Below, piece by piece: positions 1-11,415 of a DNA stretch of 64,000 bases (positions are counted from its first letter, which is position 1; each line of letters starts with the position of its first letter). Made by a program: the position numbers and the translations under genes. Source of the DNA: Megalobrama amblycephala (lineage: Eukaryota > Chordata > Actinopteri > Cypriniformes > Xenocyprididae). The notes beneath the pieces were generated by a model. It made no database searches, was not told where the DNA came from, and was given only the letters and a program-made list of their open reading frames with translations. Where the stretch lies: contig NC_063054.1 in NCBI RefSeq assembly GCF_018812025.1, forward strand, positions 11,212,082 to 11,276,081, given 5' to 3'.

Positions 1-330
1 ATCCATTTCATTTTCCAAAGACTAAACATTTGCAAACAGTATGACCAGGAGCATTAGTCTTCCTCTGCAAACCAAGAGCTCGGCTCCTCCCCAACTTGCG
101 CTTTCCGCATTGGGTTCAGGTTGTCAGGAAAAGCCCCTGCTCAGACCTGACCTGGCGTCGCACCGACATCACGAAATAGATCTAGGAAGGAGTCCAAAAT
201 ACTGAGGTGAAAAAGCAAATTTTGAGTGCTCTCTCTTAGCTTTATCAGAGTAACCCGATCATACTTAATGTTTGCATTTACGGTTGCCCTAACGTGACGC
301 ACAAAAACAAATGACAGTAAATACAACATA
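1..330. other. Unannotated non-coding stretch
   Basis: No repeat, RNA gene or coding exon recognised. The short open frames here show no codon structure or family similarity. Confidence 0.5.
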
Positions 331-670
331 AAGTGAAGTGAAGTGAAGTGAAGTGAAGTGACATGTGGCCAAGTATGGTGACCCATACTCAGAATTTGTG
401 CTCTGCATTTAACCCATCCAAGTGCACACACACAGCAGTGAACACACACACACACCGTGAACACACACCCAGCCATTGCTGCGGCGCCCGGGGAGCAGTT
501 GGGGGTACGGTGCCTTGCTCAAGGGTCACACCTCAGTCATGGTATTGAGGGTGGAGAGAGCGCTGGATATTCACTCCCCTCACTGACAATCCCTGCAGGA
601 CCTGAGACTCGAACCCATGACCTTTGGGTTACAAGTCCGACTCTCTATCCATTAGGCCACGACTGCCCCC
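331..670 (-). mobile_element. tRNA-derived SINE, HE1/V-SINE-like, minus strand
   Basis: Read on the minus strand, the element starts at about 670 with a tRNA-like head. An A-box-like TGGCCTAATGG lies at 659-649 and a B-box GGTTCGAGTC at 615-606, the two parts of an internal RNA polymerase III promoter. A G/C-rich body and a CA-rich stretch follow, and the copy ends in repeats of CACTT (331-361), the typical tail of this family. The sequence matches my memory of the zebrafish HE1-type SINE closely. SINEs carry no protein and are copied by a partner LINE. I see no clear target-site duplication. The head should not be called a tRNA gene. Confidence 0.85.
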
Positions 671-2459
671 TTTACTTTACTCTGAGAGCTCCACGATGTT
701 GCACATGGGAGCACTACTGTATCTTGCTATTTAATCAAGAATTTCACTTTTTTATTATTGGAAACTTCAGGGAAATGGATTAGATCTAATACCCTTTTCC
801 CCTGACATTTATTTGATTAAGCATTGTAAGGACTCAGATTAAGAAAATCAAAAAATAAATCTCGCTTCAGTAACAATTAGATTCACATGGCAGTGACAAA
901 GTTATCTGACAAAAGCCAAGCCCTTTATTCAAACCTAATGAGAACACCAGCTAAATTAGCATGGCAGTGAGATTAATTACACCAACAGACTAATTCACGC
1001 ATTCTGCCTAAAGTCTCACTGTTTACATGTGAGTGTTTGCATCTGTCTGCATGATATCTCAATCATCTCTGATTGATCTTAAGCATGTTGTTGAATGTGA
1101 TGCTGAATGCTGCTAATGCTCAAAGTGTCCCAAAGTGGGTTGAGAGACGAAAACGTAATGGACTCACAAACATTTACAACTAAATTAAGTACTCCCACCA
1201 TCTCCCATGAAATCACAATGATGAAATTAATGGAGTTGTCACATGGACCTGTCAATCATGTTGTTCTCAGCTGCCCGTTGAAAGGCTTCTCAGACATAAC
1301 ACTGAGTTCTATAGAGGCCTGACAATTATTAATAGTAACAAATCTGTTTAATGTTTAAACAATATAAAAAAATGTTTAAAACCATATAAAAGTGAATTTT
1401 ACATAATTGGTCCCCTTTAAGGGATTTTAGCCTATTTTGGCTTTGATAATAATGAAATTCTGCCATGCAGATCGAGGCTGCAATTTTAATTTCATTTATA
1501 CATATACAGTATTTGCCAATCAGAAAGTTTCTCCATACTGAACATCACAAAAGTTCTGAACAGGTTTTAAAAGAGAACAAAATGTTTTCACACTTTGTAC
1601 CGCAGTGAATATTTCTTAGAGTGGGTATATTTTTGTAAGTCAATATCTGTATAGACACATACCTTAAAGTCTTGTCTACAAAAGGCCTGTAGATATAAAG
1701 ATATAAATCCCTATCTCCCCTTCCTCGTGAACATTCAAAAGAGTGTTTTGATTGGCATTTGGTCAGCAGTGACTCAGGTACACTGCTCACGAGAGCCCGT
1801 GACGGATGTTTGTTCTGAAGCTTTCTCTAAAAGAGCAACAAATACATGAATGTTCTCAGAGCAATGAAGCAAATCAGAGAAGCAAAGTACTACAAACAGT
1901 GCAAGTCTAAGGCAGTAGCAATTATAATATTTTAATGAATACCTGCGGGAGTTTTAAAATGGAACGTTTATCTTTGAAGACACAGAATCATGCAGTGTTA
2001 AACTCTTACCAGTTCATGTCTAGAGAAATATTAATGCCTTGTGTGAAGAATCATTAGCTTTCTGGTTTATTGTTATGAATGGATGTTTTGCAGTAACAGC
2101 TGTAGAATCCAAATGTGCATTATACCGTGTGATTGACTGACAACTTATGTTTTGCATTGAACTTTTCATTGTTAAAGTTTTGGGGAATTATATTTTGAAG
2201 AGAATTTGGCCTAGGTGAGTACTGCAAATGATGAAAAATTCATAGCGCTATTCATTTGCATAATGTTGTTTAAGTAATTGTCCAATATAGTATGTACTGG
2301 ATTACTTATGATAAACTAAAAGTGCTCTTGTAGAATTAATTTCAAATAAAGTTGAATTATGTAATATAAAAAAAAAATAGATTCAAATATATATATTGCA
2401 TTTATTTTATTATACATGTTTATTTTCATACCTCATTTGCAAAATTCTAAATCTAACAA
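671..2459. other. Unannotated non-coding stretch
   Basis: AT-rich sequence with no recognised repeat or exon. Around 880-1000 there is a small cluster of ATTAG and TTAATTA words, and CATGGCAGTGA occurs twice. Nothing more can be supported. Confidence 0.45.
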
Positions 2460-2880
2460 AAATGCTGTGAGGATTATGCTTAAAGAGGATTGCCTATTTT
2501 GCTTTTTGCTCAACTTTCTTTAGTGTGTAATATTGCTGTTTGAGCAATATAAAGGTCTGAAAAGTTCCAAAGCACAAAGGCACTCCAGCAGGAGTTATTC
2601 TCAATATCAGTGTTACTGTTTCTGAACTCCCTGAAATGCCTCCATTGTAGACTTGAGTTTTCTTCTAGGAACAAACACGTCACAATACTCCTCATTTAAA
2701 TAATTCCTGCCCAAGACATACACAAAATAAAGTGGACGAGGCCTGGCTAAGTGTTGTCACCATGTCCAACTTACCTGTCCAATCACAACACACCAATCCA
2801 GCCAACCAATCAGAGCACATTGTGCTTTTTGAAAGGAGTGGCTTCATAGAGGCAGGATGTGGGAGAAACTAGTCACGCCT
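2460..2880 (+). repeat. Left part of an interrupted interspersed repeat
   Basis: The words around 2510-2545 (TTAGTGTGTAATATTGCTG and following) recur in reverse orientation at about 18380-18415 inside another repeat of the window, which shows this is repeated DNA. The segment ends near GAGGCAGGATGTG. A matching right-hand part appears to resume at 3838-4016, so two other elements may have landed in it. The continuity is recalled from cyprinid repeats and has not been aligned. Confidence 0.45.
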
Positions 2881-2937
2881 GTTCCCTGAAACCGTAGAAA
2901 CATGGTCGCATATCCTTAATGAGATCACGCGTAGGTG

Positions 2938-2960
2938 TAGTAGTAGTAGTAGTAGTAGTA
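2938..2960. repeat. (TAG)n microsatellite
   Basis: About seven perfect TAG triplets. Confidence 0.9.
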
Positions 2961-2964
2961 ATTT

Positions 2965-3333
2965 CTTTAAATTAATCTATTCGAGATCTCCATATGTGTA
3001 TGGTCGTCCGCTGGAAGCTAGTTATTTGAATTTATAAAGTTTTAAATATGGATATTTTTCTTACAAAAATGCATTGCTTTGCTTCAGAAGGCCTTTATTA
3101 ACCCCCTGGAGTTGTATGGATTACTTTTTTTTTAATGGATGGATGCATTATTTTTGGCTTCAAAATGCAGCCCCCTATTCACAACCATTATAAACCTTAG
3201 AGGACTAAGGATTTTTTAAAATATAACTCTGATTGTGTTCATCTGAAAGAAGATAGTCATATACACCTAGGATGGCTTAAGGGTAAGTAAATCATGGGAT
3301 AATTTTTATTTTTGGATGAACTATCCCTTTAAA
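2965..3333 (+). repeat. Miniature element ending in ...GAACTATCCCTTTAAA
   Basis: The right end carries a form of the terminal motif shared by many short elements of this window: TTTTGGRTGAACTATCCC and its relatives at 20290, 23206, 32281, 34911, 36650 and 42664. The left boundary is uncertain. Non-coding. Confidence 0.45.
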
Positions 3334-3829
3334 CCCAAAGTATACTTCACTTTTTACTCGCACAAGGGACAGCGTAAATTTCGTCATCAGAAGAATATCT
3401 GCATACTGTACGTGCACCGGCGGATTTTGTAACCACACATACTTGTATGCGCAGGTCGAACATGCACATTTAATTTTTTTTGCAGTATTTAATTTATCCA
3501 CAAAGTGGCAACCATGCCCAGAGGGCGTCGATTCACAAGGCAGTCGAAGAAAACCTGCATAAACAGAACAGCCCGGAACGCATGCAAGCTACAGCGACAA
3601 TGCAAAGTTGTGCAAAGAGGTTACAAAGTACCCTCATTTGTACATCCCTAGTACGAAAGAACCCAAAGATGTTTACATGGATTGTAAGTCGTGGCGAGAC
3701 ATTGCACAAAACTGCGCATACGCCGAATGCCTGTGTATGCGTACGAGTCGAATGAAGTATACTTTGCAAGGCTGTGCATTCGACTGTGTGCGTACGTTTG
3801 CGTACACGTAAAAAAAAAAAACGAAGTAT
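3334..3829. mobile_element. Candidate non-autonomous DNA element with GTATACTTC termini
   Basis: The left end CCCAAAGTATACTTCAC and the right end GAAGTATACCC are imperfect inverted copies, each followed inward by a T- or A-rich run and a CG-containing tract. A third copy of GAAGTATAC lies inside near 3755. I cannot define a target-site duplication. The two overlapping open frames here (3480-3755 plus and 3533-3769 minus) have no recognised protein similarity. The element may lie inside the repeat split between 2460-2880 and 3838-4016. Confidence 0.35.
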
Positions 3830-3837
3830 ACCCAGAG

Positions 3838-4016
3838 CTATAGTTGGCTAACGAGGGTTTCAGAGCGTTACAGACAGCCTAGAAAGAGAGGTGCAATACT
3901 GTGAAATATGTGAAAAATAATGTGTTTTTTGAACATTCATGCATAAAAATATATTCCAGTAGACCCCAAAAACAAAATCAAGACTTTGGGAAAAAAAGGG
4001 CATAATAGGTCCTTTT
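3838..4016 (+). repeat. Right part of the interrupted repeat
   Basis: Ends with GGGCATAATAGGTCC, an end motif I associate with a widespread cyprinid element family. A related right end starts the mosaic repeat at 17618 on the opposite strand. Interpreted as the continuation of 2460-2880. Confidence 0.4.
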
Positions 4017-4503
4017 TAAAACAAGAAAAACAAAACAAAAAAAAAACGTCAAAGATGATATTAACAGTGAAAGAAATAAGAGAGGTGCACATGAACTGAG
4101 ACAAGTATTGTTTTTATTCTTCTCAAGCAAAAAAGTTAACAAATTTTACTGAGGCTCATTGAACAAGTTGATAAGTACGTTTCACTTCACCTCCTCACTG
4201 GCAAAGGTGAAGCCTCCGACACCTACACATACACTCGCACACACACCAATTCTAGCCCTATGCATGAACGCCTCTTGACACGAGCACCATGTGCCACAGA
4301 GGCACAATGACAGCGGCTTTAAGTGCAGAGCTAATTAAAGCACTGAAAATAGAGGAGGTGATGAATGTGCTGTCAAAACCTGCGTGTGCGTGTGTGTACG
4401 TGCTCCAGTGAGAGAAAGAGCATATGAAAGGTAGAGGCAGTGTGAGCTGAAGGAGAGAACGAGGCAGCAGAAATGTGAGAATCTCAAGTGTGTTCAAGGA
4501 AAT

Positions 4504-4539
<36 letters not shown>

Positions 4540-5015
4540 ATCTGTTGAGGCTTGTAGCAGCAGTGATCAATAGCGGACATCAGGAGCATGACACAGCATT
4601 TTTCAGTAATGAGGCAGACATTGTTATCAGTTTAATTAACTAGACTCCTGCTGCAGCTATTCCTGTCCGTCAGCACTAAAGCCCACAGCAGGAACATCCT
4701 GATGATGACACAAATTTCATCCTGTTTATGTTTAAACCTATTAAATAAAAGCAAGCTAATAAGATTTGTATGATGCTTCATTGTGGTAATTCAGGAGACT
4801 TCAAAGACAGCTTCTAATTTCACTGCAAGCATCATTGTTTTTGTCTGGTTTTCCAGTAAAAATGATCTCAACATTGTTAAAAGAAGATATATTTAGCTAG
4901 AGAAGAAACATTGTGTAAGTTATTAGGACTTATTTTCAGAGCAGGAATATTCAACATCACAAATTTTATGATGATATTTTATGATGATACGGAGGCATAC
5001 GACTGATTTATATCA
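4017..5015. other. Unannotated stretch with a GT microsatellite
   Basis: No exon or known repeat seen, apart from a perfect GT tract at 4506-4538. The region 4180-4480 is less AT-rich than its surroundings and looks single-copy. Confidence 0.4.
4506..4538. repeat. (GT)n microsatellite
   Basis: About 16 uninterrupted GT units. Confidence 0.95.
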
Positions 5016-5019
5016 AGTA

Positions 5020-5420
5020 CACACTACTGTTTAGAAGCGGTCAGTAAACTTTCTTTAAAGAAATTCATATTTTATTCAGCAATGATCCATTAAATTGACT
5101 AAAAGTGACAGTAAAGACATTTATAATGTTGCAAAATATTTCTAATTCAAATAAATGCTGTTCTTTTTTAACTTTATATTCATCAAAGAATCCCGAAAAA
5201 AAAAAAAATGTATCTTGGTTTTCACAAAAATATTAAGCAGCACAATATTTTCAACATTGATAAGATATTTTTCTTGAGCAAATCAGCATATTAGAATGAT
5301 TTCTGAAGGATCATGTGACACTGAAGACTACAGCACTGATCATCACAGGAATAAATACCAGTTTCAAATATTTTCAAACAGAAAACAGTGTGTGCATAAT
5401 TTATCAGTGTATTTTTATTA
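5020..5420 (+). repeat. Interspersed repeat, copy 1 (GGATCATGTGACACTGAAG family)
   Basis: Holds the word GGATCATGTGACACTGAAG at about 5309-5327. The same sequence is present in reverse orientation at about 8610-8640, with flanks that also match (ATTCTAATAT, CATCACAG). This is an abundant fish repeat of unclear class and I do not assign a name. Non-coding; the 80-residue open frame at 5296-5538 lies within it. Confidence 0.7.
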
Positions 5421-6050
5421 TTTTTCACTACAACTGATGTACTTCAGTAGTCAAGTAAAGTCAAGTAAATCTGCTAAAGACTCTAAAGCAGTGTGTTGTG
5501 ATTTATTTAAAAGGCTAGACTCATTACTGAGTCGTTAAATGTTACTGCCATATCACAGTTACTGTTTGCCAAGGTCATTTGAAGGAGTCACAAATTGAAT
5601 TTCCAAATTTGATCTCGAACAGGCTTTTATCACTTCAGCCTTAAAATGATTATATACATTCAGTGTTGTAGATTTGTTTCAGTATTGTCATTCTTATAGG
5701 TTAACATTTTAATGCAAGTCTGAACACTACAAAAAGGTACTATAACTATGTTTTTTTTTTTTTTGGACATGGCATCACTATATTAACATGTTTGATTGGA
5801 CATGTTCTATGGTAATAACATGTTTTTTGGTAAAGAACCTTGCGAGTTTAGTGTTATTACCATCTGATATAACATGTGAAAAAGTAATACACTGGTGATA
5901 ACATTAGTACAGTGATATCAAAGGATAACACCATGGTATTTTGATCATGGCACTGCATTATTTCCATATTCAAGTAACACAATATTTACATGCTATTCCA
6001 AAGTACTTCAAAAGACATTGATATACTGTAAGTCCGAAACCACGGATTGT
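5421..6050. repeat. Probable older repeat hosting the hAT element
   Basis: Contains repeated variants of ACCATGGTATT and AACATGT and continues beyond the hAT insertion at about 6652-6690 (AGCCATGGTATCATC). It is probably an old degenerate repeat into which the element at 6059 inserted. Family unknown. Confidence 0.35.
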
Positions 6051-6058
6051 CTAAAAAC

Positions 6059-6643
6059 TAGGGGAGTGACGATACCCTCATGTCACAATTCGATACATAT
6101 CATGATACTAAACGTACAATACAATATTATTGCGATACTCCAAGACATATGGTAAAATGTTAACAGAAATTAACTGTTGATTAAAATGCTAAATTTGGTA
6201 TTACATTGAGGGTGGAAATGAATAGGCTTAGACTTGGTGCTGGTAAACCAATGCACAGGACAATGGTGACACCAGAATAAATATATTCATGATTCTGAAT
6301 CTGAAAATACAATATAATTTTAGACGAATATGCTTGCACTGTCACTGACTAGATATATTTAAAATAATGTAAGCCACTTTTTACTGGTAACATAAGACAT
6401 TTGGCATTATCAGGACCCACAAATATTCCCCCAGTGCATTATTATACATTATATTCAACATTATTTATAGTAGTTTAATATAGTACTGACACTAAAACTC
6501 TGAAAACTTGAAGTTTTTTCCCTTACACAGTCATTTTCATTTTGGGTGATCTATACACAATACAGTTTGTCACTATTCACGATACATATTGTTGCATTTT
6601 TGTATTGCGATACATTGTGACATGATTTATTGTTACACCCCTA
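6059..6643. mobile_element. Non-autonomous hAT element with perfect 8-bp target duplication
   Basis: The left end is TAGGGGAGTGACGATA; the right end, read in reverse, is TAGGGGTGTAACAATA. The inner part CATGTCACAAT is shared by both ends at matching distance. The element is flanked by identical CTAAAAAC at 6051-6058 and 6644-6651. An 8-bp duplication with T/CAGGGGTG-type termini is the hAT signature. The 585 bp hold no transposase frame, so it must have been moved by a partner hAT transposase. Confidence 0.87.
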
Positions 6644-6651
6644 CTAAAAAC

Positions 6652-7912
6652 TAGTATAATATGGTGTCATATCTGAAAAGCCATGGTATCATCAACCCGA
6701 TCTCATGAGAAAGCAACATACGAATGAGATCAAATACATTTGTCAAAACATAAAATAATAAATTTTCCTAAGAATGTCACCATGGTGCTTTAATAAAGTA
6801 TGAATGAATTGATTTAATGATGATCCACACTAAATAAGTTATAGTATTTCAACTATAGGCTTTTTTTGCTTTTCAAATGTATGAGGGTAAAACATTTTGT
6901 ACTAAAAAGCATCATTGAACCACTGCAAAGTAGAGAGTCCCTCAACAGACCTTGCTCAGTGTGTGTGTGTGCGAAGCATGACAGCTAACTCCCTGTTGTA
7001 CTGCGAACAGATAGTATTTTTAGTCATTATCACACTTTAAATGGATCTCGTGTGAGACCGTGGAAACACCCACCACCATACTCTGCACAGCTGCGAAAGG
7101 CCACAGTCTGCAAGAGACTAAGTGAAAGTTATTTGTGTGCGTTCTCCGTACAGGCCTGATGTTCTTTAATTCAGATCCAGTTAGTTGTTCTTTTAGCTTT
7201 CATTTCCTTCCTCCTCAATCAGTGAGTCCCATTTGGAGATAATTGGGGGGCAGGAATCAACTCAGGAAGTATCTGAGGTGGCCGCGTAACACCAGAGTCC
7301 CGCATCAATATGCATCAGCGCCGGGTTTACATTATGCATCCTTAATCAAACCTCCACTTCAGGTTCCAAGACCTTTCCTGCTCCCAGAACCGTCATCTAA
7401 TTATCACACCAGACGGTAGGCTTGAATGCAACGGGCATTTGTAGTTCCCCTCTAATCAAGAAATGATATTCTCCAGAAGCACGATAACAGCATTTATGGG
7501 GGTTAATATGATGGTTCACTTCATGTTAATTTCAGTTCACATTGGGTTTGTTGTATGCAACTGTTTATCAGTTTATTTCGATGGATGTGTTAGGATGTGG
7601 CAAGTGTGCTGAATATCAATGCGATGTTATGATTGGAAAGAAAGCGTACATGTTATTCTCTTGATGGCTCACAGATTCTTTGAGGTGTGAGCTGTACGAA
7701 GTTTGACCTGCCTGGTTTGCCAAAAACTCCCCTATTATAAGATTCACATCTGTCTGATTAATGCAGATAACTTCAGATGTGGTTGGGAACGGCAGAAGTA
7801 ACTGACTGACTGCATTAATGAAACAGAAGGACAGAGTGTGACCTCTTTATTTATCTCTCTCACTTTCTCACTACAGTATACTGTCCTAGATAATGAATTA
7901 GTATGTACAGTA

Positions 7913-7976
<64 letters not shown>

Positions 7977-8398
7977 GTGTTGTGTACCTAAGTGCCCTAC
8001 ATTATGCTGTATAAGCTGGATAGAGTGCCTGCTGAAAAAACGTTTAAATCAAGGTGGCTAGTTAGTCACTTTGATGGTTATCAAGGGGTCCTGGGCACTT
8101 GACCAGCTCAACACTTGCCTGCGAGACCTAAGACCAGCAAACCCTCTTAGACTGGTTTAATGTCAGTGTAAATATCCATTTACAACCCTTTTTTTTTCTG
8201 TGGTGTAACACATTTCAGAGTTAACAGAGTCATTCAATGAGAAAAAATGTAGGGCACAAAGTGATCCATCAGGTATTGATTGGATGTTGAAAAATGAGCG
8301 TTACATACCAGAATGGAGCCAGACCAAATGTGAGTTTGCTGAAATGATAGTGGGTTATTGGATAGTGATGTTCATCCTGAAATTACTATTCTGTTCTG
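6652..8398. other. Unannotated stretch; repeat-poor around 7000-7470
   Basis: No exon recognised. The section 7000-7470 is free of recognisable repeats, has moderate GC and contains ATTA/TAATTATC-type words (for example TCTAATTATCAC near 7395). It could be conserved regulatory sequence, which only a comparison with other fish genomes can show. A TA microsatellite lies at 7929-7972. Confidence 0.3.
7929..7972. repeat. (TA)n microsatellite
   Basis: About 22 TA units, preceded by a short TATGTG tract. Confidence 0.95.
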
Positions 8399-8440
8399 CT
8401 TTATTTTATTTTATTTTATTTTATTTTACTTTATTTTATT
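8399..8440. repeat. (TTTTA)n microsatellite
   Basis: Pentanucleotide repeat with one interruption (TTTAC). Confidence 0.9.
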
Positions 8441-8454
8441 ACTATTTCTAATGT

Positions 8455-8670
8455 TTTTGAAAGAAGTCTCTTATGCTCATCGAGCTTGCATTTATTTGAA
8501 CAAAAGTACAGAAAAAACACTAATATTGTGAAACATTATTAAAATAATGGTTTTCTATTTTAATGCACTTATTTCTGTGATGCAATGCTGAATTTTCATG
8601 ACCATTTCTCCAGTCTTCAGTGTCACATGATCCTTCAGAAATCATTCTAATATAATGATTTATTATCAAT
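8455..8670 (-). repeat. Interspersed repeat, copy 2, inverted relative to copy 1
   Basis: Reverse complement of the family at 5020-5420. CTTCAGTGTCACATGATCC at about 8615-8633 is the exact complement of the copy 1 core, and the flanking ATTCTAATAT is shared. Confidence 0.7.
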
Positions 8671-8680
8671 GTTGGAATGT

Positions 8681-8775
8681 TGTGTGTGTATATATATATA
8701 ATATAATATATAATATAATATAATATAATATAATATAATATAATATAATATAATATAATATAATATAATATATAT
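8681..8775. repeat. (TG)n/(TA)n/(TATAA)n compound microsatellite
   Basis: A short TG then TA run, followed by many TATAA units from 8701. It directly abuts the truncated Tc1 copy, so it may mark the breakpoint. Confidence 0.92.
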
Positions 8776-9543
8776 TTGCTCAAATTCCTCAAGAAGTTAA
8801 TTCTGGTTTTGATAGAAAGGTGCCCGTGCCCATTCTGACCAGTCAGGGTGCCCATGCTGACAACTGTCCACCACCAAAAGCGTCAACAGTGGGCAAGTGA
8901 GCATCAGAACTGGACCACGGAGCAATGGAAGAAGGTGGCCCGGTCTGATGAATCACATTTTCTTTTACATCACGTGGATGGCCGGGTGCGTGTGCGTCAC
9001 TTACCTGGGGAACACATGGCACCAGGATGCACTATGGGAAGAAGGCAAGCTGGCGGAGGCAGTGTGATGCTTTGGGCAATGTTCTGCTGGGAAACCTTGG
9101 GTCCTGCCATCCATGTGGATGTTACTTTGACACGTACCACCTACCTAAGCATTGTTGCAGACCATGTACACCCTTTCATGGAAACGGTATTCCCTGGTGG
9201 CTGTGGCCTCTTTCAGCAGGATAATGCTCCTGCCGCAAAGCAAAAATGGTTCAGGAGTGGTTTGAGGAGCAGAACGAGTTTGAGGTGTTGATTTGGCCTC
9301 CAAATTCCCCAGATCTCAATCCAATCGAGCATCTGTGGGATGTGCTGAACACACAAGTCCGATCCATGGAGGCACCACCTCACAACTTACAGGACTTAAA
9401 GGATCTGCTGCTAATATCTTGGTGCAGATACCACAGCACACCTTCAGGGGTCTAGTGGAGTCCATGCCTCGATGGGTCAGGGCTGTTTGGGGGACCAACA
9501 CAATATTAGGAAGCTAATATTATGTTATGCCTGATCGGTGTAT
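8776..9543 (+). mobile_element. Tc1-like transposon, 5'-truncated
   Basis: Contains the catalytic half of a Tc1 transposase (next entry) and the 3' terminal sequence ATGCCTGATCGGTGTA, ending at a TA at about 9541-9543. The matching left inverted repeat (ACACCGATCAGGCAT) is absent upstream, where the sequence runs straight into a TATAA microsatellite. The copy is dead: it lacks the left end and the DNA-binding domain, and its reading frame is broken. Confidence 0.85.
8848..9517 (+). pseudogene. Tc1/mariner transposase remnant (catalytic domain)
   Basis: Cut-and-paste transposase of the DDE superfamily, acting on terminal inverted repeats in the nucleus. Three successive frames join to one protein: 8848-about 9245, 9246-about 9420 and about 9415-9517. 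Visible landmarks are ARSDESHF with the first Asp, LFQQDNAP with the second Asp, and SPDLNPIEHLWD with the catalytic Glu at DD34E-like spacing. The tail QHTFRGLVESMPR is typical of this fish family. At least two frameshifts (near 9243 and 9420) separate the parts. The N-terminal paired-type helix-turn-helix domain, about 110 residues in intact relatives, is missing. The family assignment is firm and non-function is certain. Confidence 0.9.
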
Positions 9544-10418
9544 ATATACTGTATACATAACCCTTATGCTCTTTGGGTTCTCTCTGATTTATGATTTACA
9601 TGAGATTTACAAAATCATCTTGCATTTGGATGAAATTAATTAATATAAATTATTTTGATTTCAGCCCCAATGAAATTGAGTCTTTTAATACAGTCACTGA
9701 AAATGCTTCAATCAGAAAAGAAGTATACTGTATGAATTGCAGTTTTCATATGTTCCGGAGAAAGTGAGTGTCATGTCATTGATTACATTTTTATTAAAGA
9801 TTACAAAGACAAACAATTTTGCACCAAAGAATCATTTACAGTAAAACCCAGAAACATGCTTTGAGAAAATAAATAAGGTCAAATTTGATTTGATGAATCT
9901 GCTCTTGTTTATACATGCAACAGCCGAGGTGGAGTGTTCCTTTGTGTGTCTGTTTCCACACAGAGCATTTTTGCATGTCAATTCTTGATGAAGTTTTTAA
10001 GCGTGCACCATGCTGACACCGTCTAACATCTGTGTTTTTAAGGTTGTAGATGCCATCGTGTTTGAATGCCTCCACTACACTGTCTATTCTTTCAGCCTGC
10101 GGCGAGGCAGCATGTCTCTGCTTTTGGCATTGTGTGAACAACCCTCCTCCCAGAGCGCTCCACGTTTTTTTCTCGCTTTGTCTCTCCTTCTGCTTCCCTC
10201 TTTTCTCCTCTATATCTTTCCACCTCTATTCTTGAACGCCTCGGGAAGCCACTTCGCATTTTGTGGAATGGATACGTGTTTGTGTTCATTTGATTTGAGG
10301 AAGAAATTGCCTACATTTCTCATTCTCATATTTCATTTGTACAATAATTGACTGTTTTTGTCCCCATGCAAATATGTGGCGTATTGAATGTGTTTGTTTT
10401 GAGAGCTTAGAGCAGCTG

Positions 10419-10451
<33 letters not shown>

Positions 10452-11130
10452 CCATTACCGAGCGCACAGAAGTGGCTCTGTCGTTCAGATGTGCTGTTGT
10501 ACTTATTGACCTGCTAACTGTGATTTGCGTGCTCTTCTTCCATTGACACAAAGTGATCATCTGCATTGCACTGCGGGCAGAAAAGGTTGATCTATTCTGT
10601 CATTACTGCATTAGTATCCTCTCGCTTCTTCCCCAACAGTCTGTTCCTTCAAATTATGTTCTATTTTTCGTTTTCTACCCTGGTTCTCAAGAACCGATCT
10701 TCTCTTTTATCTTTATCTCCTGTTATGTACTGCTGTGCCATTCTCTCTTAGGATAAATCATTTTTGAAGAAATGCAATATGACAAAGCATGAGATCATTT
10801 AGTCAAACTACTGTAAATGTAAATAAGCTGTCCATCAGTGGTTGGCACATTATTGAGCTCATTACATCAGCACAACTGCATATGTAATCCAATTCTAAGG
10901 CTAAGTCATTTGATAAATATATCTGTTCTTCTATATCATGTTAGTCTCAAACTGTGGCATGGATGTGTCATATGAGGCTTTTTACTGACTGTCGGATGTT
11001 TATTGCACGTAAAAATAGCCAAAGCTTATCCAATCTTATTGGCTGATTTAACAATATTATCAGTGAGTTTGGGCACTTTTTTTTGGTAATGCTTTACAAT
11101 AACGTTCAATTCGTTATATTAGTTAGGGTC
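9544..11130. other. Unannotated stretch with a CA microsatellite
   Basis: No exon or transposon recognised. The 113-residue plus-strand frame at 10010-10351 is rich in Ser/Leu/Phe from T-rich DNA, overlaps a comparable minus-strand frame and has no family features. Confidence 0.4.
10421..10448. repeat. (CA)n microsatellite
   Basis: About 14 CA units. Confidence 0.95.
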
Positions 11131-11415
11131 ACTGTAAACCCTAACGCTTAAAATAATTAATTGGTTTGAGTAGGATGAACTTAAATTAAACAAATTAGTT
11201 CCATCAAATAAACTTTTATGAGTATTTAGCACTTTCTTTTTCTTTCAAGTTCACAGAACTGATATATTTTAAGTAAACTGAACTGTTTCATTGTTTTGAG
11301 TTTTATGAATTTATATCTTTTAATTTAGACAAACTTAAGTTTAACTGGGATTTCTATATTCCAGCATGCTTTGCCCATGGCACTCGAAAGGGAAGTAAAT
11401 GCTAAAATTATGTGT
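11131..11415 (+). repeat. Interspersed repeat, copy A of an 11.1/50.4-kb pair
   Basis: Matches 50353-50626 in the same orientation over nearly its whole length. Shared words include TTGGTTTGAGTAGGA, TATGAGTATTTAG, GCATGCTTTGCCCATGG and ACTCGAAAGGGA. I do not recognise the family. There is no coding frame, and no terminal inverted repeats or duplications are obvious. Confidence 0.75.

Noticed and set aside
594..670. tRNA-like sequence with A and B boxes
   Set aside because: It is the head of a SINE, lacks a proper cloverleaf continuation and is followed by the SINE body; not a tRNA gene.
10010..10351. 113-codon plus-strand frame as a membrane protein
   Set aside because: Ser/Leu/Phe content follows from T/C-rich DNA; opposed frames are also open and no family similarity is seen.
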